From the NCBI GenBank assembly GCA_032622095.1, contig CP136064.1, positions 254,698,484 to 254,762,483 of the forward strand: a DNA stretch of 64,000 bases, given 5' to 3'. This stretch comes from Siphonodentalium dalli. Its lineage: Eukaryota > Mollusca > Scaphopoda > Gadilida > Siphonodentaliidae. The notes below the pieces were generated by a model that ran no database searches, was not told the DNA's origin, and saw nothing but the letters and a program-made list of their open reading frames with translations. Shown here one piece after another: positions 23,313 through 34,339 of this stretch (its first letter is position 1; each line of letters starts with the position of its first letter). Made by a program: the position numbers and the translations under genes.

Positions 23313-24824
23313 TTTTGTTACCGTGAACAATTCAAAAGCGAATATTATTAGGTGAATTTTGGAGCACATTCCTCCATGTTGCTTTAATTTGGATATCGAT
23401 TGAAATTGACCTCTGTCATTAGCCTGATATAATGCGTGCCACATCAATCAGCAAATGTTTGTATTTCCTACTGACTAATGTGCATATAGACGTGGCAATG
23501 GCTATACTGCATGTCCGTCTTAGAAGAATTAACATATTTGAAGGATTGGGTGAATCAAGAAGTATTCAACAAAGATTAATACCTAGTATTACTAACCAAC
23601 CTGCATAATCGTCATATTTTAGTTAGCTTTTTAATGGTGTGTAACCTAAATTGCAGTTACATGTATAATCCGGGTTTGTGCTGCCGGTTGCCAATTTAGC
23701 AAATTACTTTTAAAATTAATGTAACATCAGTTCGTAAAATTGTGATGCAGAATCTTACTACACCAAACTTGGTTCTTAAAACCACGTGGCATACCGGCAC
23801 AACAACCGTATTGGTATTATTGGACATTTAAAGAAAGTCCAGTTAATTTACATCAAATTCATTTTATTTTATTGACAATGTAGCTTACATTGTTTGACGG
23901 AAATTCCGCCTTTTAATCACAATACGGATATTTCCTAACAGTGCGCGCAAGAGGACAAGAAACCTACGTCACAAATCAAGTATCTTGCCCAAAGCCGTTT
24001 TGAGTTTAAATGTGCTTAAACATATACATGTAGCGGGTTGTTTGATGTGATAAATTAGTAGTACAATTCACAATGCACATGTCAAAACAGTAGTTGTTAA
24101 TACTAAGCTGGAACTAAGCAGTTCATAATAATTTATTAAATTGTAAATCGGCCCGATATGATTACATTTGTTAGAAATTGTCCGATGTAGTTTCAAAAAA
24201 GCCCGCCGTACAATTCCAATAACAATTGTCCAATGGTAAGTACAATCATGTTTTTGTAACGAGCTTGGAATAACTTTCGCTAAATACATTAAAGAACACC
24301 AGCTGGTAGGAAGTGATATATTTAGTGTACTCAAGTTGAGTAACCTTAGATGTGTCAGAAACAAGACAAGCACACGAGATTAGAATCGACACATGTCCAC
24401 GGGGTGACAGGAATTTGTTTTATGAAATTTCCTATTCCAAAAATATACAATAAGACGTGATGACAGTGGTTTGACCAGCGTACCGAGATGACATAACTGT
24501 GTCTTGCGGTTTGGGCCATCTCAAGCTAGTGGCAAGAAGACAGTATAGCCTGACTATGTCACCCTTCGAATGAGCTTACCATATTTGTAAAATGTATACG
24601 TATGTGTATACTTAAATAAAATATATCCTACCAATATCATCAATTTACATGAATTCACATTATAACAGTCACAGTGTACCGCAAGCTGACATATATAGTA
24701 GTCGGTCCATGCAAAACCACCACTAGCAATTCGTCGGTGCTAGTCAAATGTTAGTTCAGACTGTTTCCATATGACCTGACATGGGCATCAGGAAATTATA
24801 TATATGCCTAGTCGACTGGCTTAC
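23313..24824. other. Non-coding stretch, possible downstream part of mucin gene 1
   Basis: No certain exon. A weak candidate tail exon for gene 1 begins on the minus strand at 24344 after CATCTAAG. It is in phase 0 (matching the donor at 24825), starts with a Tyr-rich stretch and reaches a stop after about 30 codons. Its acceptor is poor, so I do not list it as coding. Confidence 0.3.
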
Positions 24825-24967
24825 CTTTTGTTTCCCTGTGTTTACATCTTTTGGTGGCATTGGTCTTCTGCGTTTGATGACAAGCTTGGCTATGCATGCA
24901 CACATACCAATCAGAATGCCACATGTTATTCCCAGAATAACAGACATGGCTGTAATGAATTCCCGTT
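24825..24967 (-). CDS. Mucin gene 1: transmembrane exon
   Basis: Minus-strand exon between a strong acceptor (TTCTTCTTTCGCAG) and a GTAAGC donor. Read in the phase 1 left by the mucin exon at 25951, it gives a short extracellular piece, a hydrophobic segment of about 22 residues (Met-Ser-Val-Ile-Leu... to Lys-Leu-Val-Ile) and a basic KRRR stop-transfer sequence, then a Pro/Lys cytoplasmic stretch. The donor leaves phase 0. The exon joins the Thr-rich exon in frame, so the predicted protein is a type I membrane mucin. If not spliced at the donor, the frame continues 22 residues to a stop at 24756. No certain tail exon was found downstream. Confidence 0.65.
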
Positions 24968-25189
24968 CTGCGAAAGAAGAAAACTAAAATGCACACAGCT
25001 GCCAATATTGTTATGTTGTATTCTTCAATCACAAATTAGTGCTATTCCATGTTTGTCAATGTACAAGAAACTACATAGAACGGAATATCCAAACAAGCCT
25101 GTCCAAACATACGCGACTACTTGCCAACAACACCAAAGGGAACTATATATGTTAGGTATTAATTAGTGACCTGTTTTGGGACATAATTA

Positions 25190-25850
25190 TATAACTTGCA
25201 TGATGAAAAGAAAATGCGATAATGCGAATATTCTTAATCCGATTAATCTGATTTCACTCTTTGGAGAAACAGTTTGCGAGTACGTACTGCTACTGGAAAA
25301 GTACTCTTATTTGCGTAACATATTTTATGGATAGTTTCGTGCGTACGTAATCTTTCAAAATAATTTGCCACATTGACTGCTCGATTTAGTCACAGCAGGA
25401 CACATAAATACACGAAATACTAACATGCATCTCTGTATCATAGTATAGTAATCAGAAATACATAATAAAGCAAGACACAATATAATGTTAATCATTGTGA
25501 CCATCATGTGGAGGTGACATATGTATGTTGAGCTGCGTTGAGTATACTTTAGTGACTTTTTACGATATATATATTAGCTGAATAGTGAAAATAAAATATG
25601 GAATTACGAATAATCGAAATCCAATTAACCCAACACATATGTGCGAGTAAGTACTGCTATGTTATAAGCACTATCTTCTTTGCGTAACATTTTGTCATTT
25701 TCAGAAGTCCTGCGGTTGTTACGTATGCAATCGTTCAACCTCACTGCTCGGTTTAATCACATCATGACTCATTAACATACAAAATACAAACATGTATAAT
25801 TATCCGTTAGTATACTAATACGAAATAATTACTAAAGCGAGATATACCTG
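25190..25850. repeat. Two diverged copies of a ~270-bp sequence in the gene 1 intron
   Basis: 25205-25490 and 25585-25850 share order and wording: AAAATGCGATAATGCG or ATTACGAATAATCGAA, then GCGAGTA-GTACTGCTA, TTTGCGTAACAT, CACTGCTCG-TTTA-TCACA and AATACAAACATG or AATACTAACATG. This is an old tandem duplication within the intron between the mucin and transmembrane exons. Confidence 0.65.
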
Positions 25851-25950
25851 CGCCAGCCATTGTCGACATTTAGAAATGTGAAGAATGCTCGTTACTTCAG
25901 CGTATGGAAACGACAACAAGCACTTTAGTGACATATACTTTTGTACTTAC

Positions 25951-28900
25951 GCGACTGGTTTTGAGCTTTGCCGTTTATTACGTTTGTTGTCCGCGTTGAT
26001 GTAGTAGTGCCGTCGGTAGTGATTGTAGTTGGTGTGGGTGTCGTCGTAGTTGCTGTGGCTGTAACTGGGGTGGGTGTCGTAGTAGTTCGTGTGGGTGTAG
26101 TATGTGTTGGTGTCGTAGTATTTGGTGTGGATCTAGTTGGTGTCATAGTAGTTGATGTGGATGTAGTTGGTATAGTTGCAGTTGTGGTGGGTGATGTAGT
26201 ACTCGGTGTAGTTGTAGTTGGTGTCGTACTAGTTGGTGTCGATGTAGTAGGTGTGGTTGTAGTTGGTATGGATGTTGTTGGTGTTACATTAGTTGTTGTA
26301 GTAGTTGGTGTGGATGTAGTAGGTGTGGGTGTTGTAGTAGTTGGTGTGGGTATAGTTGGTGTGGGTGTTGTAGTATTTGTTATGGACGTAGTTGGTGCGG
26401 GTGTTGTAGTAATTGGTGTGGATGTAGTACGTGTGGGTGTTGTACTAGTTGTTATGGGTGTAGTTGGTGTGGGTATAGCTGTCGTAGTAGTTGATGTGGT
26501 CGTAGTTGGTTTCGTTGTAGTTGGTGTGGATGTAGTAGGTGTGTGTGCTGTAATAATTGGTGCGGATGTAGTGGGTGCGGTTGTTGTAGTAGTTGGTGTG
26601 TATGTAGTAGGTGTGGGTGTTGTAGTAGTTGGTTTGTGCCTAGCTGGTGTCATTGTTGTTGGTTTGGTTGTAGTTGTTGTGGGTGTTGTAGCTCGTTTGG
26701 GAGTTGTAGTTGGTCTGTGTGTCGTAGCGGTTGCTGTCGTAGTAGATTGTGTGGTTGTAGTTGGTGTGGATGTAGTTGGTGTGGATGTAATAGCTGTGGG
26801 TGTAGTTGGTATGGCTGTAGTAATTGGTGTGGCTGTAGTTGGTGTGCATGTATGTGTGGTTGTAGTTGGCACGGACGTAGTAGGTGTGGGTGTTGTAGTT
26901 AGTGTGGATGTAATATGCGTTGTTGTAGTTGGTGTGGTTGTAATAGGTGTGGATGTAGTTGGCGAGGCTGTAGTAATTGGTATGGTTGTAGTTGGTGTGA
27001 ATGTAGTAGGTGTGGTTGTATTTGGTGCGGATGTAGTAGGTATGGGTGTTGTAGTTGGTGTGGATGTAGTTGGTTTGGGTGTTGTAGTAGTTATGATTGT
27101 AGTTGGTGTGGGTGTTGTAGTTGGTATGGGTGCAATTGGTGTCGTATTAGTTGGTTTGGTTTTGGTTGGTGTGTGTGTTGCTGTTGGTTTTGTTATTGTT
27201 GGGGCGGGTGTTGTAGTTGCTGTGAGTGTTGTATTCGGTTTGCGTATAGTAGTTGGTGTGGTTGCAGTAGTAGGTGTGTTTGTAGTGGACGGTGTGGTTG
27301 TAATTCTAGTCGTAGTCGTTGTGGCTGTAGTGGATGTGTGATTTGTAGTAGATGATGTGTGTGTTGTAGTTGGTGTTGGTGTTGTCGTAGTTGTTGTGGT
27401 CGTAGAAGTTGGTGTGATTGTAATATTTCGTGTCGTAGTAGTTGATGTTGTAGTAGTTGGTGTGGTCGTAGAAGTTGTTAGTGTTGTAGTAGTTGGTGTC
27501 ATAGTAGTTGCTGTGGTTGTAGTTGGTGTGGATGTAGTAGGTGATGGTGTAATTGATGTTGTATTAATTGTTGTTGTAGTTGGTGCGATTTTAGTAGGCG
27601 TGGGTGTTGTAGTAATTGGTGTGGTTGTAGTTGGTGTGGTTGCACTTGGTGTGGTTGTAGTTGGTGTGGTTGTTGTAGTTGGTGTGGTTGTATTTGGTAT
27701 TGTTGAAGTAGGTGTTGGTGTAGCCTGTGTTGTAGTAGTTTGTGTTGTTGTAGTTCGTGTGGTTGTAGTTGGTGTGGATGTAGTTGGTGTGCGTGTTGAA
27801 GTAGGTAGCGTTGTAGTAGGTGGTGCGGTTGTAGTTGATGTGGATGCAGTAGGTGTGGGTGTAGTTGGTGTTGGTGTAGTAGGTGTTGTAGTCGTTGCTG
27901 CGAATGTAGTAGGTTTGGGTGTTGTAGTAGTTGGTGTGGTTGAATTTTGTGTGGTTGTTATAGTAGTTAGTATTGTGGTAGTTGGTGCGGTTGTAGTTGT
28001 TGTGGTTGTAGATGTGGATGCAGTGTGTGTGGTTGTAGTTGGTGTTGTAGTGGTTCTTGTAGTACTTGGTGTGGATGTAGTAGGCGTGGATGTTGTGGTA
28101 GTTCGTGTGGTTGTAGTTCGTGTGGTTGTAGTAGTTTGTGTTGCTGTAGTTGTTGTGGGTGTAGTTGGTGTGGTTTTAGTTGATGTAGTTGTTGTAGCAG
28201 TTTGTGCTGTTGTAGTTGGTGTGGTTGTAGTTTGTTTGGCTGTAGTAGGTATAGGTCTAGTTGGTTCTGTAATAGTTGGTGAAGTAGTATGTTTGGGTGT
28301 TGTGGTAGTTGGTGTAGTAGTTGGCGTGGATGTAGTAGGTTTGGGTAGTAGTCGTGTAGTAGTTGATGTTGTTGTGGTTTGTGTGGTTGTAGTTGATGTG
28401 GTTGTAGTTGGTGTCGTTGTTGTTGTAGTTGGTGCAGATGTAGTAGGTGTGGGTGTAGTTAGTGTTGTTGTTGTTGTAGTAGTGGGTGCAGATGTAGTAG
28501 GTGTGGGCGTAGTTGATGTTGTAGTAGTTCTTATTGTAGTAGTTGGTGCGAATGTAGTCGGTATCGGTGTTGTAGTAGCCGATGTGGTTGTAGTTGGTGT
28601 TGTTGTAGTATGTGTGGATGTAGTTGGTGTTGTTGTAGTAGATGTGGATGTAGATGGTGTGGTTTCAGTTGGTGTTGTTGTAGTAGGTGTAGATGTAGTT
28701 GGTGTGGTTGTAGTTGGTGTTGTAGTAGTTGGTGTGGATGTAGTAGATGTGGGTGTTGTGACAGTTGGTGCTGTTGCAGTTGACGTTGTTGCAGTTGGTG
28801 TGGTTGTAGTAGGTGTAGATGTAGTTGGTGTGGTTGTAGTTGGTGTTGTAGTAGTTGGTGTGGATGTATTAGATGTGGATGGTGTGACAGTTGGTGCTGA

Positions 28901-29943
28901 TGCAGTTGGCGTTGTTGCAGTTGGTGTGGTTGTAGTAGGTGTAGATGTAGTTGGTGTGGTTGTAGTTGGTGTTGTAGTAGTTGGTGTGGATGTATTAGAT
29001 GTGGATGGTGTGACAGTTGGTGCTGTTGCAGTTGGCGTTGTTGCAGTTGGCGTTGTTGCAGTTGGTGTTGTTGCAGTTGGCGTTGTTGCAGTTGACGTTG
29101 TTGCAGCTGGTGTGGTTGTAGTTGGTGTTGTAGTTGCTGGTGTGGAAGTAGTTGGTGTCGTAGCAGTTGGTTTGGTTGTAGTTGATATTGTTGTAGTTAC
29201 TGTAGTTGTATGTGTTGTGGTTGTAGTTTGTGTTGTAGTAGTTGGTGTGTGTGTAGTAGGTGTGGGTGTTGTGGCAGTTGGTGTGGCTGCCGTCGGTGTG
29301 GTTGTTGTAATAGTTGGTTTTGTTGTAGTTGGTGCTATTGTAATTAGTATTGTAGTAGTTGCTGTGGATGTAGTAGGTGTGGGTGCTGTGGTAGTTGGTG
29401 TGGTTGTAGTTCGTGTGGTTTTTGTAGTGGTAATTGGTGTTGTTGTTGTAGTAGTTGGTGTTGTTGTAGTTGGTGTTGTTGTAGTTGGTGTTGTAGTAGT
29501 TGGTGTGGATGTAGTAGGTGTGGGTGTTGTGGTATTTGGTGTGGTTTTAGTTGGTGCAGTTGTTGAAGTAGCTGGTGCTGTTGTAGTTGGTGTTGTTGTA
29601 GTTGATGTGGTGGTTGCCGATGTGGTGGTTGCCGGTGTGGTTGTCGTAGTTGGTGTTGTTGTAGTTGGTGTCGTTGTAGTTGGTGTGATTGTTGTAGCAG
29701 TTGGTGTTGTTGTGATTGGTGTAGTAGTAGTTGGTGTCGTATTAGTTGGTGTCGTAATAGTTGGTGTCGTAGTAGTTGTAGTTGTTGGTCTGGTTGTAGT
29801 AGTTGTAGTAGTTGGTGTGGTGGTAGTAGTGGGTGTGTTCGTAGTAGTTATGAACATCCACCAACAGGTACCACAACAAGTTTCTGAATTTGACTCACAC
29901 GAGCTAGCCTGACACCATGAAGCTTTGTCGCCATACTTGCAAT
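25951..29943 (-). CDS. Mucin gene 1: Cys-rich module plus giant Thr-rich mucin stalk exon
   Basis: A single minus-strand exon of 3,993 bp (1,331 codons), entered after TTACAG at 29944-29949 and left at a GTAAGT donor (25950-25945), phase 1 at both ends. Residues 1-27 form a six-cysteine module, C-x8-C-x4-C-x6-CC-x2-C, beginning CKYGDK and ending CCGTCWW. This resembles ShKT-type modules, which are common in secreted invertebrate proteins. The remaining about 1,300 residues are TTTP/TTST-type repeats with Ser, Ala and Ile variants and no cysteine, the expected substrate for dense O-glycosylation. The frame is uninterrupted for 4 kb, so it is under selection or recently expanded. The long Val/Gly frames on the plus strand are shadows. 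Neighbours fit: a Cys exon at 34093 and a transmembrane exon at 24825. Confidence 0.8.
28740..29070 (-). repeat. 126-bp higher-order repeat inside the mucin exon
   Basis: A marker string ACAGTTGGTGCTG recurs with its neighbourhood at 28761, 28887 and 29013, exactly 126 bp apart. Each unit encodes 42 residues starting near [10 protein letters not shown]. The unit is a multiple of three, so expansion keeps the frame. It shows unequal exchange acting on the stalk length. Confidence 0.85.
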
Positions 29944-30235
29944 CTGTAACATATATATATATATATATACATATATTCTCAAGACATTGTATAATCTATG
30001 AAATGCCATTTAGACTATATATATAACTAACTTGTTTCTACGTGCTGTTTGTGTATACATCACATAGAATACACAACAGGGCTAGTTTTGCATTGTGTAT
30101 GTCTCTTATATGGATCAGATTCACAATTATATCAACCAGTTTAACGTTTCAGCTTATCCTGGAATATAATGTGGAGCAACACAGCGAATTTGTGCGTGAT
30201 ATGTTGATAATTGGTTGATACTGAATCGGAGCAGG
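29944..30235. other. Intronic sequence of gene 1
   Basis: Starts with the acceptor of the mucin exon, then an (AT)n run at about 29950-29972. Nothing else is organised. Confidence 0.5.
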
Positions 30236-31020
30236 GATGTTCGGTTCAACAAGCAAGCTCGGAGTGTTTAATGACTACTCCCGTACTCAGTCCATCACAA
30301 TAGACGGAAGCGATTGCTATCGCACCCGTGCACGCTCGCAATGTTCAATGCACGGGTGGCAAAATGTGCACTCGTCCCTCTTGGGAAATTGATTATGATG
30401 ACTGCTATCGTTGATTCAATATTGAACTATTTGAAGGTTTACTTTGATCCTTTTATGTTTCCATGCAATTATGGGCATGTGAAACTGTGACTACATGCAG
30501 ACAGACATGTAAGTGTAGTGTCCCAGTATGACATATTTTTAAAAACACCCAACTTACGATTATATTACAGGTGCACTTACACCCGTCTTATGAATTGCGG
30601 GAGCAAATAAGTGCCCTTGTTGTGTTTTCCTCCTGGCAAGGACTGTCCGTACTACACACATGGATGCTCAGTCCAACAAACAATCTGAGACTGTTTAACT
30701 AATAAGCCCGTACTACGCACAGGGATGTTCAGTCCAACAAACAATCTGAGACTGTTTAACTAATAAGCCCGTACTACGCACAGGGATGTTCAGTTCAACA
30801 AACAATCTCAGACTCTGTAATGAATACTCGTACTCTATGAAGGGATGTTCAGTTAAACACACCAGCTAAGTCAATTTAGTGAATTATACCACAGTACATG
30901 CATGCGGAGCCATTGTTCGCTTATCTGCTAGTTTGATTTAATCAGAACAGTATAAACTAAAACTCGACCACTCAGGTGTATGATAGAAAATCATGTCAAA
31001 ACTGATTCAGAATCAGAGTA
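30236..31020. repeat. 61-bp tandem repeat and related dispersed repeat
   Basis: 30645-30850 holds about three and a half units reading CCGTACTACGCACAGGGATG, then TTCAGTCCAACAAACAATCT, then GAGACTGTTTAACTAATAAG. Single related units occur at 30236-30295, 33580-33640 and 63855-63920. A following segment with CTAAAACT-GA-CA-TCA and AATCATGTCAAAACT (30950-31020) also recurs at 33670-33730. The same motif is therefore both a local tandem array and part of a dispersed repeat. Confidence 0.75.
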
Positions 31021-31024
31021 TAGA

Positions 31025-32150
31025 CTTTACGGCATATTTCCCACATTTAGTTTGGCATATATTTATACTGGGCAGTGCTAGATATTATAGTCATTTGTAG
31101 ATGTAGCTGGTGTGTGTATTGTTCACTGTGTCGGCCGATGCAGACAATCAGATCGCACGTGACTTACTTCACATCGCGTGGCATCAGCTAAAATATTCTC
31201 ACGTTTTGTGCCTGGGCACTGGGCATCACTTTTATATTTAATGATGCCATTAAATGTTATTTTACTGGCACTCTATAGAATTAACTAGAACAATACACTT
31301 GAACAGAACATCTAATACTTCGGTCGATTCCATAAATTTTCGCCAGATCCAGGTGTTGGTAGACCTATTAGAAAACTGACTGCCAACGGAATGCGGTCGA
31401 GTACTGTTGTTGAGTTAAGGTGTCGGCTAATTGTTAAGTTAGATTATTCCTGAAGATAAGCAACTTTTAAATATTTAATCGGTGATTTAGAAGCGAAAAC
31501 AAATAGAAAGTCAGCATAGGAAGGTTTTCTCAATGCCAGCTGCAATGATCGACGTCCCCATACCGTTTCATCAGTTTTACGGTTTTGTACCGTTATTGTA
31601 TGTGCCTATGAAAATTGTCTAAGTTAAATATTTTCGTGATCCACAGTCATGCCGTCGAAATTCAATAGTATATTTATCGGCGACCATATTATATACGACA
31701 ATGATTCCGTACAGTATGACTGAATCTGAATCTGCTGATATTTAATATTTATTATTAATCCGGTAAACAGTCTGTGTTATGCGGGTCCCTATAACTTGAG
31801 TATGTTATCCTCAAATCCGGGTTTAAGTTCCTGCTTTGGCACTCACCTATTTTATTCGCCATTTTGAATATTTTAGCGCAGGCAAATTTCAAACGATTGC
31901 TTTTTTTTTTGTTGAAAATGTTACCTTTTCATTTGTGGACAGTAACTGTTGTTAAGACGGTCTGATTTTGGTAACCGGACAAGTTTCAATTCTGCGAAAA
32001 TCGGCTTAATCATTGACAATTTCCACTAAATTCGAGAGTAGAGATTCATGCCAATCAATCATGGCATGATCTGAGGTCGGCTGTAATCTGACTTCATTCG
32101 ACGTAGTACTGATGTTGAAATTGACAGTGATGTGACTATCATAACACTGG
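31025..32150. other. Intronic or intergenic, nothing recognised
   Basis: No exon with convincing splice sites. The hydrophobic start of the minus frame at 32006-32227 uses a non-ATG codon and lies in repeat sequence. Confidence 0.4.
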
Positions 32151-32900
32151 CACACTAACTGACACAAGATACAGGTACAATTAATACGAGCTTCGATATC
32201 AACCAATAGTGACAATAATAACAACAACGAGCTGCTATTACTATTAGATTGTTGACGGTGACCTGTTTTTCAATCCAGTTGACAGTGTTCCGATTGTTTC
32301 AAAGCACATGCATGTACATTTACAAGAGAGGCATACGTGTACTGTACGCACCAGTGTAATTCACAAGAGCTTCAATATCAACAACAACACCGTAAACAAT
32401 GAACTGACGCCGCGCAGTGACGGGTGATCACATATTTACAATCCCAACTTACATGTACAAATACAACTTTACAAATACATGGACCAATTCATCCCGTATT
32501 CATCAATTTTCATTGAAACGTGTGGATATGAGACATTGTCATCAATCGCCATGTTATCGTCAGGTTATCACGACAATTTACCAGGAGTGCACCATTGGTT
32601 GGATGTTCTTAGCAAACTATCTTTGGCTGACTCACTGATATTGATACTAAGTGTCGTGATACCAGTATACAGTTTGATGCATCATGCTGTAAAATTTCAT
32701 CGAGAAATGTGCGACTACAGAAGAGCATTGTCGCCAAGTCACCGCGCACAGTTATTATCGGATCTGCTGTTGTTTCGAAGATTTCAATCCCAACCAGCTC
32801 TATTTTCGCGCCCAATATCGCAATAATATGGCAAGTGGAAATGCTTATAAGCGTGTCGATTGTGATATTATTGCAATATTTTGCGCTTAATATCTCAATA
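32150..32900. repeat. Dispersed repeat related to the flanks of the B duplications
   Basis: GTAATTCACAAGAGCTTCAATATCAACAAC-type sequence at 32354-32385, and a weaker copy at 32175-32230, match 19195-19235 and 21410-21440. CATTGTCGCCAAGTCA at 32727 matches 19384. The plus frames here (32417-32826) coincide with this repeat and have no domain, so I do not call them genes. 32827-32925 adds a short tandem of AATATTTTGCGCTTAATATC. Confidence 0.55.
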
Positions 32901-33246
32901 TTTTGCGCTTCATATTGCGCTCAAAATTGTGATGTATAGTTCAAATGATTGCTTCTATATTGTTTATTGTATAAATAGAGACAATGTGTTAGATGTGTAT
33001 ATAAGTATAGTTGTAAATGCTATATGTACACTATATGTACACGATATGCACAGTATTTATCTAATATCAATCTAAGGGCAACCACTTAGTGGATAAATGT
33101 TTTACAACCAATTATTGTATACATTCCATGTACTAACAGCTTATGAGTAAACTGTTTGCATATATGTTAAAACATTCGGTCAGCGAGTTCTACTTCGTTT
33201 TGGTGATTTTAGTTGTGATAGCTCATGTGGATATAAGAAGTTTTTA

Positions 33247-33525
33247 TTATTCCTCTTCGCTACAACTTTGGTAAGCTACACGTTGGTTTGATCGTGCACT
33301 TGTAGATGCTATGAGCACGTGAGTCAGGTGTCCTACATCGTCAATAGAACAAACGCTACATGTGTCCTCGAGTGTCGCCACAAGTGGCCATGGACTCAAT
33401 GTAATGTCTCGTACCTGAAAAGCACCACATTTAGAGCAGCGCAACATACCAATAGCATCAGCGACGTGTAAATACTTTGCTGTCACATATGCTTGTGTAG
33501 GATCAATTTCTACCAGTGATGTCTC
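33247..33525 (-). CDS. Unknown coding fragment with two CxxC pairs
   Basis: On the minus strand 92 codons are open from a stop at 33526 to TAA at 33247. The translation looks protein-like. It has an amphipathic start (AKYLHVADAIGML), a CSKCG pair, a WPL segment, a CSVC pair about 27 residues later, then GHLTHVL, and an acidic C-terminus. Two CxxC pairs suggest a zinc ribbon. A weaker relative with GHLTHII lies at 39300-39445. I do not recognise the family; it may be a transposon-derived or gene fragment. It sits in the presumed intron between the two Cys-module exons of gene 1, on the same strand. Confidence 0.35.
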   Translation of the reverse strand, partial: ETSLVEIDPTQAYVTAKYLHVADAIGMLRCSKCGAFQVRDITLSPWPLVATLEDTCSVCSIDDVGHLTHVLIASTSARSNQRVAYQSCSEEE

Positions 33526-33579
33526 CTACCGATTGCCGAGAGAGGTTAGCCACAGTGTATGAGAGCTGCGTGTAGGATA

Positions 33580-33740
33580 TGTTCAGTTCAACACACAAGC
33601 TCAGACTGTTAGTAAACACTCCCGTACTACACAACTGAGGTACCATTGTGCGTTTCAGCGAATATAATCAACTAAAACTAGATCAATCAAAGGTATAATA
33701 GCGAATCATGTCAAAACTTATTTAGAATCAGAGCAGCGAC
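33580..33740. repeat. Dispersed repeat copy (GTTCAGTTCAACACACAAGC type)
   Basis: Matches the 61-bp unit and its right-hand flank near 30.6-31.0 kb and the right end of the window (63855-64000). The three copies share CTCAGACTGTTA, CTCCCGT-CTAC and TGTGCGTTTC. Confidence 0.7.
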
Positions 33741-33849
33741 TGAACGGCATATTTCCCGCATTCTGTTTACCACTTTTCCAAACATTAGCCACTACTCTCC
33801 GCAATTTCACGATATTGAATTTGTTATAAAAATGTGATAGAATGTGGCG

Positions 33850-34330
33850 ATGATATGTACACTGTAGCCAGTCAATCTCTGACGCAAAGCGTCAGACATG
33901 ATAACTAAGTGTCAACAACGTAACCAGGCACGCATGTTTTCGTCAATAAGCACAACTAGTTTGTCGTTTGTGGTGTCAAGCATTGGGTCTGTTGTGAAGG
34001 ATTTGACAACAATAACATCCTGCCATTCGCATGATATCTGATTTGTAATCTCCGAAATGGAGTTGGTTTGAAAATGTCCACACAAAACGTACCTGTTGGA
34101 AGAGTCGGTTTGAGGAAATCGTGGCATGTTTGGCAACAATTAGTGTCGTTTAGATAACAACCAGTCGCAGTCAGGGTTGAACACCAAGATGCTTTGTCTC
34201 CGTACTCACAACCTGTGGAAAAACGACATACTTGAACGGACATAAACGGACATAATTAGTGTGAGAATATAAATTATTTTGCTGACAAATTTAGAAAACT
34301 ATGGTGTCCTAATTTATGCTATCGAGTCGA
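33850..34330. repeat. Segmental duplicate around a Cys-module exon, copy 1
   Basis: About 480 bp is similar to 51240-51740. The similarity includes non-coding markers CAATCTCTGACGCAAAGCGT, GTGTCAACAACGTAAC and CATTGGGTCTGTTGTGAAGG, as well as the 120-bp exon. The intron flanks are less similar than the exon. Confidence 0.75.
34093..34212 (-). CDS. Mucin gene 1: upstream six-cysteine module exon
   Basis: A 120-bp minus-strand exon bounded by TTTCCACAG and a GTACGT donor, phase 1 at both ends (40 residues). It encodes C-x8-C-x7-C-x6-CC-x2-C with the CEYGDK start and CCQTC end, the same module that begins the two mucin exons. Exons symmetric in phase 1 can be duplicated or shuffled without breaking the frame. 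The next compatible acceptor downstream on this strand is the mucin exon at 29943, so a protein with two Cys modules before the stalk is predicted. The signal-peptide exon was not found. Confidence 0.65.
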
Positions 34331-34339
34331 CGAACTCTA

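Noticed and set aside
25968-29912. Very long plus-strand frames encoding Val/Gly repeats (457 and 851 codons)
   Set aside because: They are the complement of the Thr/Pro codon repeat. The minus frame has a Cys module, splice sites and a partner membrane exon; the plus frames have none.
32417-32826. Possible membrane protein on the plus strand
   Set aside because: Lies in dispersed repeat sequence shared with 19.2 and 21.4 kb; no splice sites or conserved motif.
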